From the NCBI RefSeq assembly GCF_025833875.1, contig NZ_JAOYOD010000001.1, forward strand, positions 4,976,501-5,040,500: 64,000 nt of DNA, given 5' to 3'. The position numbers and the translations under genes were made by a program. Source of the stretch: Reichenbachiella ulvae (GTDB lineage: Bacteria > Bacteroidota > Bacteroidia > Cytophagales > Cyclobacteriaceae). The notes under the pieces are model-generated. The model had not been told where the DNA came from and made no database searches. It saw only the letters and a program-made list of their open reading frames with translations. Below are positions 61,601 to 64,000 of this stretch, piece by piece; the first letter of the stretch is position 1, and each line of letters starts with the position of its first letter.

Positions 61601-62779
61601 ATAGAGGTAGCGCTTCATGACTTTCCTGACAAGGTGATTTTAGAGGTGAAAGATGACGGGATTGGAATTCCAGATGAGGAACAGGACTTTATTTTCAATC
61701 GTTATTATAGAGTTCGGGACAATAAAAAGAAAAAAAGCAAAGGTACCGGTATTGGGCTTTCCTTGACTAAGGAGTTGGTTGAGCTACACCATGGTCATAT
61801 AGAATTTACTAGTCGTGAAAATGAAGGGACCAGTTTTGAGGTGCACCTTTTCAAAGGAAAGGCTCATTTTGATGAGGAAGATTTTGAGCATCAAGAGCAG
61901 ACAGCTGTCATGGTGAGTCGAGAAAACCAAGGGGTGTACGAACTGGAGGAATCGGTGATTCAGTCTTCTTCTTCCAATGAGTCCTTGGAAGAAGAAGAGG
62001 ATAAAAAACTACCTCTTATATTAGTGGTAGAGGATAATCTTGATATTCGAACCTACATCAAAGGGATCTTGAATTCAGAATACCGGGTTATTCAGGCTGA
62101 AGATGGGGTACAAGGAATAGAGACAGCTAAAGAACAGATTCCGGATTTGATCATTACTGACGTGATGATGCCTGGTAAGGATGGCTTTGAGTTGTGCAAA
62201 AGCATCAAGTCGGATGTGAAGACCAGTCACATTCCGGTAATTCTATTAACAGCCAAGGCCTCCAATGACAGTGCCTTGGATGGATTCGAGTTAGGAGCAG
62301 ATTATTATATTACCAAGCCCTTCAATCCCAAACTGCTGAGTCTTAGAGTAAGGAATGCACTCAATACCAGAGATCAAATCCGTGGGCAGCTCAATAACAA
62401 TACGCTGAATATAGAACCTAAGAATGTAAAAATTGCTTCGCGCGATGAAGAGTTCATCACAAAAGCCGTTTCTATCATTGAAGAGAATATTTCTAATTCG
62501 GAATTTTATGTAGACGATCTGGGCAAAGAGCTAGGGATGAGTCGCATGCAGCTATATAGAAAACTCAAAGGTCTGATTGGGCAGTCAGCCAATGAATTCA
62601 TCAGAACCATTCGACTCAAAAGAGCAGCGCAACTCATCAAGCAAGGAGAACTGAATATTTCTGAGATTACCTATCAAGTAGGATTCAATGATTTGCAGTA
62701 TTTCAGGGATTGTTTCAAGAAACAATATGGGATGAATCCTTCTGAATATTCGCAAGGGGTAACTGAAAAAACCTTATAA
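58646..62779 (+). CDS. Hybrid two-component system sensor/regulator with AraC output (HTCS)
   Basis: A 1377-residue one-protein regulator. After a signal peptide (about 1-21) come about 14 Reg_prop propeller repeats (for example DLLWIGTRSGLNRYDGINMK, GNIWMGTEHRGVFMWKKKEQ), then a Y_Y_Y domain (about 715-795, YAYRLKNYDKGWQESGSRRE) and a membrane helix (about 800-822). The cytoplasmic part has HisKA with His859 in NISHEFRSPLTLILGP, HATPase boxes LLSNAFKYT and GTGIGLSLTKEL, a receiver with Asp1172 in ITDVMMPGKDGFELC, and an AraC helix-turn-helix (about 1290-1377; LGKELGMSRMQLYRKLKGLI). It should sense a periplasmic oligosaccharide and activate the adjacent SusC gene. Confidence 0.97.
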   Translation: MKAARIFFLFYWCIAPSINAQQSVSDYQFVSIQQELSQNTVTALAQDENDLLWIGTRSGLNRYDGINMKTFMFNGEDSLSICSNYIRSLYLTQNQKLIIGTLARGYCVYDERSETFTKLPSKKEPLELATSTINTFYEDEEGNIWMGTEHRGVFMWKKKEQVFVQYRHNENDAWGISSNKVTGIVGDDRGNLWISTWGGGLNLFDNNTKRFIHFMKDGDNGPQSNIIRCFAKGNDGTLWLGTDRGVDKVTYNRSGKYEFEHLPIKSNRGEDPFVLTILEDSQDRLWIGSENHGACVVDLETGDHHWYASQSKSEYSIKNNSIWALMEDSQGIIWVGTFNKGLYKLDEGNWKFPVYKHNPYDEQSLTHNAVSSFYEDDQGNVWIATDGGGVDYWDRKKDTFKHYRKESNPNMVDEVLSVMIDRNESVWIGNWQGGALVKKKGQKDFVPFQMEHNFDLQRDRENVFAIKEDSQGRIWFAVFRGGLLYYDPASDVFQSYAHDEYDSSSISSNDVRHVFEDSKGRFWIGTEGAGLNVLTDPSRGKFKRFYYNQDDSTTLSNNTVQCVIEDPKGRIWVGSSGGLNLYDETNQTFVHYGEENGFADEVIHSMQIDENNNLWISTNKGIVRFDPETRKVRNFDLNDGLQAMEFFKHSSFKLSDGQMLFGGVDGFNVIEPGQVSDDFDEPQVYLVDFRLSNRSVKKIDDIQYSGELMIDAQVELNYNQNDFNFEFAQINFNQSQKNQYAYRLKNYDKGWQESGSRREAYYTNVPPGNYVFEVKATNNGGEWSTKHASLAITIRPPWYATIWAYLLYGLLVMGILYYAFQTVLNRERLQTKLVLEHMELSKMQELDQMKSSFFANISHEFRSPLTLILGPLKAMIENGDFNSTREQVAMMLRNAENLLNLINQLLELSKLESGKMRLELVTMNVNEFLKPIIHSFSSMANRNNMAFKVVMPSKPVELSFDRDKLEKIAVNLLSNAFKYTNDFGKIEVALHDFPDKVILEVKDDGIGIPDEEQDFIFNRYYRVRDNKKKKSKGTGIGLSLTKELVELHHGHIEFTSRENEGTSFEVHLFKGKAHFDEEDFEHQEQTAVMVSRENQGVYELEESVIQSSSSNESLEEEEDKKLPLILVVEDNLDIRTYIKGILNSEYRVIQAEDGVQGIETAKEQIPDLIITDVMMPGKDGFELCKSIKSDVKTSHIPVILLTAKASNDSALDGFELGADYYITKPFNPKLLSLRVRNALNTRDQIRGQLNNNTLNIEPKNVKIASRDEEFITKAVSIIEENISNSEFYVDDLGKELGMSRMQLYRKLKGLIGQSANEFIRTIRLKRAAQLIKQGELNISEITYQVGFNDLQYFRDCFKKQYGMNPSEYSQGVTEKTL

Positions 62780-62926
62780 AATCCTTAAATAGAGTGATTT
62801 AAGCAGGGTGTGAAACAATTACCCCATCCCTTTGTGATAAATCCCGTGTGCTAATCCATGATTTAAAAAGGAAGTTTGGAATACGATTATTACTAAATCT
62901 ATTTACTAATTTTTAAATCTATTAGC
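62780..62926. other. Spacer upstream of the SusC gene
   Basis: A 147-bp spacer holding the presumed HTCS-controlled promoter. I see no clear direct repeats that would mark an AraC site, and no terminator for the HTCS gene. Confidence 0.35.
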
Positions 62927-64000
62927 ATGATTAAACTTAGACAAACTAAGGTTAGGTTGCATGGCCTAATGAGAATGTCTCTGTTGCTACTGGCACTATC
63001 TGGGTATAGTGCCATGGCGCAGGACATAGCTATTAGTGGTAAGGTTACCTCCACTATGGGCGAAGAATTACCTGGGGTGAGTGTTCTTATTAAAGGAACC
63101 TCTCAAGGTACAGTTACAAACGCAGAGGGGAACTATTCCCTGAAAGCCAATTCAGCAGATGATATTTTGGTATTTTCTTTCATTGGGATGAAGGCCCAGG
63201 AAGCAGTTATCGGAGGCAGATCTGTGATTAACATTACCATGGAAGAAGATGTGGCATCACTAGAAGAGGTGATAGTGACAGGTTATTCTTCTGAATCAAA
63301 ACAAACCATTACTGGATCTGTTGATGCTTTAGATGCCGAGAAGGCCTTCTCTATTCCATCTACATCTGCAGCCGAAGGTTTCCAGGGACGTTTAACTGGT
63401 GTTACTGTTACTTCTGATGGTAGCCCGGGACAAGCTCCTATTGTAAGAGTACGTGGTATCGCAACTACGGGTAACAATGATCCATTGTATATCATCGATG
63501 GTTTCCAAACCAATGATCCGAACTTTCTTACAGATCTTAATACAAGTGATATAGAAAGTGTAACGGTATTGAAAGATGCAGCAGTGGCTTCTGTATATGG
63601 TGCCAGAGCTACCAATGGTGTAATTGTAATTAAGACCAGAAAGGGTTCTTATAACGCAGGCAAGCCAACCGTAACATTTGATATGTCTTATGGGGTTCAA
63701 ACTCCAATAGAGTTTCCCGACATGCTTAATTCTGAGCAACTAGGTGAAGTGTTCTGGCAAAGTATGGAAAATGATGGTTTGACCAGTGCGGATGATGCTT
63801 GGGGACATCCACAGTTCGGTGATGGTGATACTCCACAATTGTCTCAATTTATGGGTAAGCCTGGATTCGATTCCTCTCAGCCATATGATGCAGACAACAA
63901 CAGATTCGCAAGAACTAGCAATGGTACTGATTGGTTCGACGAGTTGTTCGATGATGCGAGATATCAGAATTACTATTTATCAGTGAATGGTGGAACCGAA
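62927..64000 (+). CDS. SusC/RagA-family TonB-dependent receptor (partial, N-terminus)
   Basis: The first 358 codons are present; the gene runs off the right edge. A signal peptide ends YSAMAQ. A CarboxypepD_reg-like domain follows (ISGKVTSTMGEELPGVSVLI, GNYSLKANSADDILVFSFIG), then the plug domain with EEVIVTGYSSESKQTITGSV, VRVRGIATTGNNDPLYIIDG and SVYGARATNGVIVIKTRKGS. SusC proteins import oligosaccharides across the outer membrane with a SusD lid, which would lie downstream. Its neighbours suggest a beta-glucan-type substrate. Confidence 0.95.
   Translation, partial: MIKLRQTKVRLHGLMRMSLLLLALSGYSAMAQDIAISGKVTSTMGEELPGVSVLIKGTSQGTVTNAEGNYSLKANSADDILVFSFIGMKAQEAVIGGRSVINITMEEDVASLEEVIVTGYSSESKQTITGSVDALDAEKAFSIPSTSAAEGFQGRLTGVTVTSDGSPGQAPIVRVRGIATTGNNDPLYIIDGFQTNDPNFLTDLNTSDIESVTVLKDAAVASVYGARATNGVIVIKTRKGSYNAGKPTVTFDMSYGVQTPIEFPDMLNSEQLGEVFWQSMENDGLTSADDAWGHPQFGDGDTPQLSQFMGKPGFDSSQPYDADNNRFARTSNGTDWFDELFDDARYQNYYLSVNGGTE

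Noticed and set aside
1..64000. tRNA or rRNA genes
   Set aside because: I saw no cloverleaf with the GGTTCGAATCC-type arm or any rRNA core sequence, though a covariance search was not possible.

Overview
The window looks like a chromosomal stretch from a free-living, polysaccharide-degrading member of the Bacteroidota, most like a marine Cytophagales. The signs are a SusC/RagA-type transporter beside a giant hybrid two-component regulator with an AraC output domain, the lone Bacteroidota-type Suf operon, promoters with the TAnnTTTG -7 box, many lipoproteins and families largely confined to this phylum (DUF4861, DUF4105, DUF6702). Assignment to a genus is not possible from the sequence alone.

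Layout. 1-9.5 kb is a hexuronate/pectin block: a TRAP-transporter binding protein (cut by the window edge), uxaC, two LacI regulators, a beta-barrel/Rrf2 pair, then kduI-kduD-DUF4861 behind a perfect 30-bp palindrome, and a XylF-like sugar-binding protein. A PL10 pectate lyase at 23.5 kb fits the same theme. 9.6-20.9 kb is housekeeping: aroB, a membrane metallophosphoesterase, an exported amidohydrolase, a corrinoid adenosyltransferase, ilvE, prfB (programmed +1 frameshift, intact), ppx, yihY, ppa and a DUF4442 protein. 21-32 kb is accessory: a membrane-anchored MORN-like repeat protein, a 0.5-kb noncoding element with inverted-repeat ends, the pectate lyase, small membrane proteins, an HExxH protease, a degenerate ~21-bp repeat array, an XRE regulator with two unknown envelope proteins, and a TPR histidine kinase. 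32.4-36 kb is a HlyD/ABC-ATPase/TolC efflux set that lacks a permease gene. A complete ISAs1-like insertion sequence with a 10-bp target duplication follows (36.2-37.3 kb); its transposase needs a -1 shift on an A8 run.

37.4-40.1 kb is methionine supply: a SAM-I riboswitch with terminator, a trans-sulfuration enzyme and homoserine dehydrogenase. 41.1-47.6 kb is the suf operon (sufB, an inserted four-helix-bundle S23 gene, sufC, sufD, sufS, sufE, a DUF59 gene, then a bacilliredoxin). 47.7-55.9 kb holds a thioredoxin-like protein, panB, a DUF4105 protein, a radical SAM/SPASM enzyme overlapping a 2'-5' RNA ligase-like gene, DUF6702, HupE/UreJ and an M1 peptidase. 56.2-64 kb is the start of a polysaccharide utilization locus: a GH3 beta-glucosidase lipoprotein, a hybrid two-component system and the N-terminal part of a SusC protein.

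How the parts fit: pectate lyase, KduI, KduD, UxaC and the TRAP binding protein together suggest growth on pectin or related uronates under LacI control. The GH3/HTCS/SusC group suggests a second glycan system. The most unusual features are the short-word and degenerate repeat arrays in the intergenic regions, the S23 gene inside the suf operon, and the inverted-repeat element at 23 kb.
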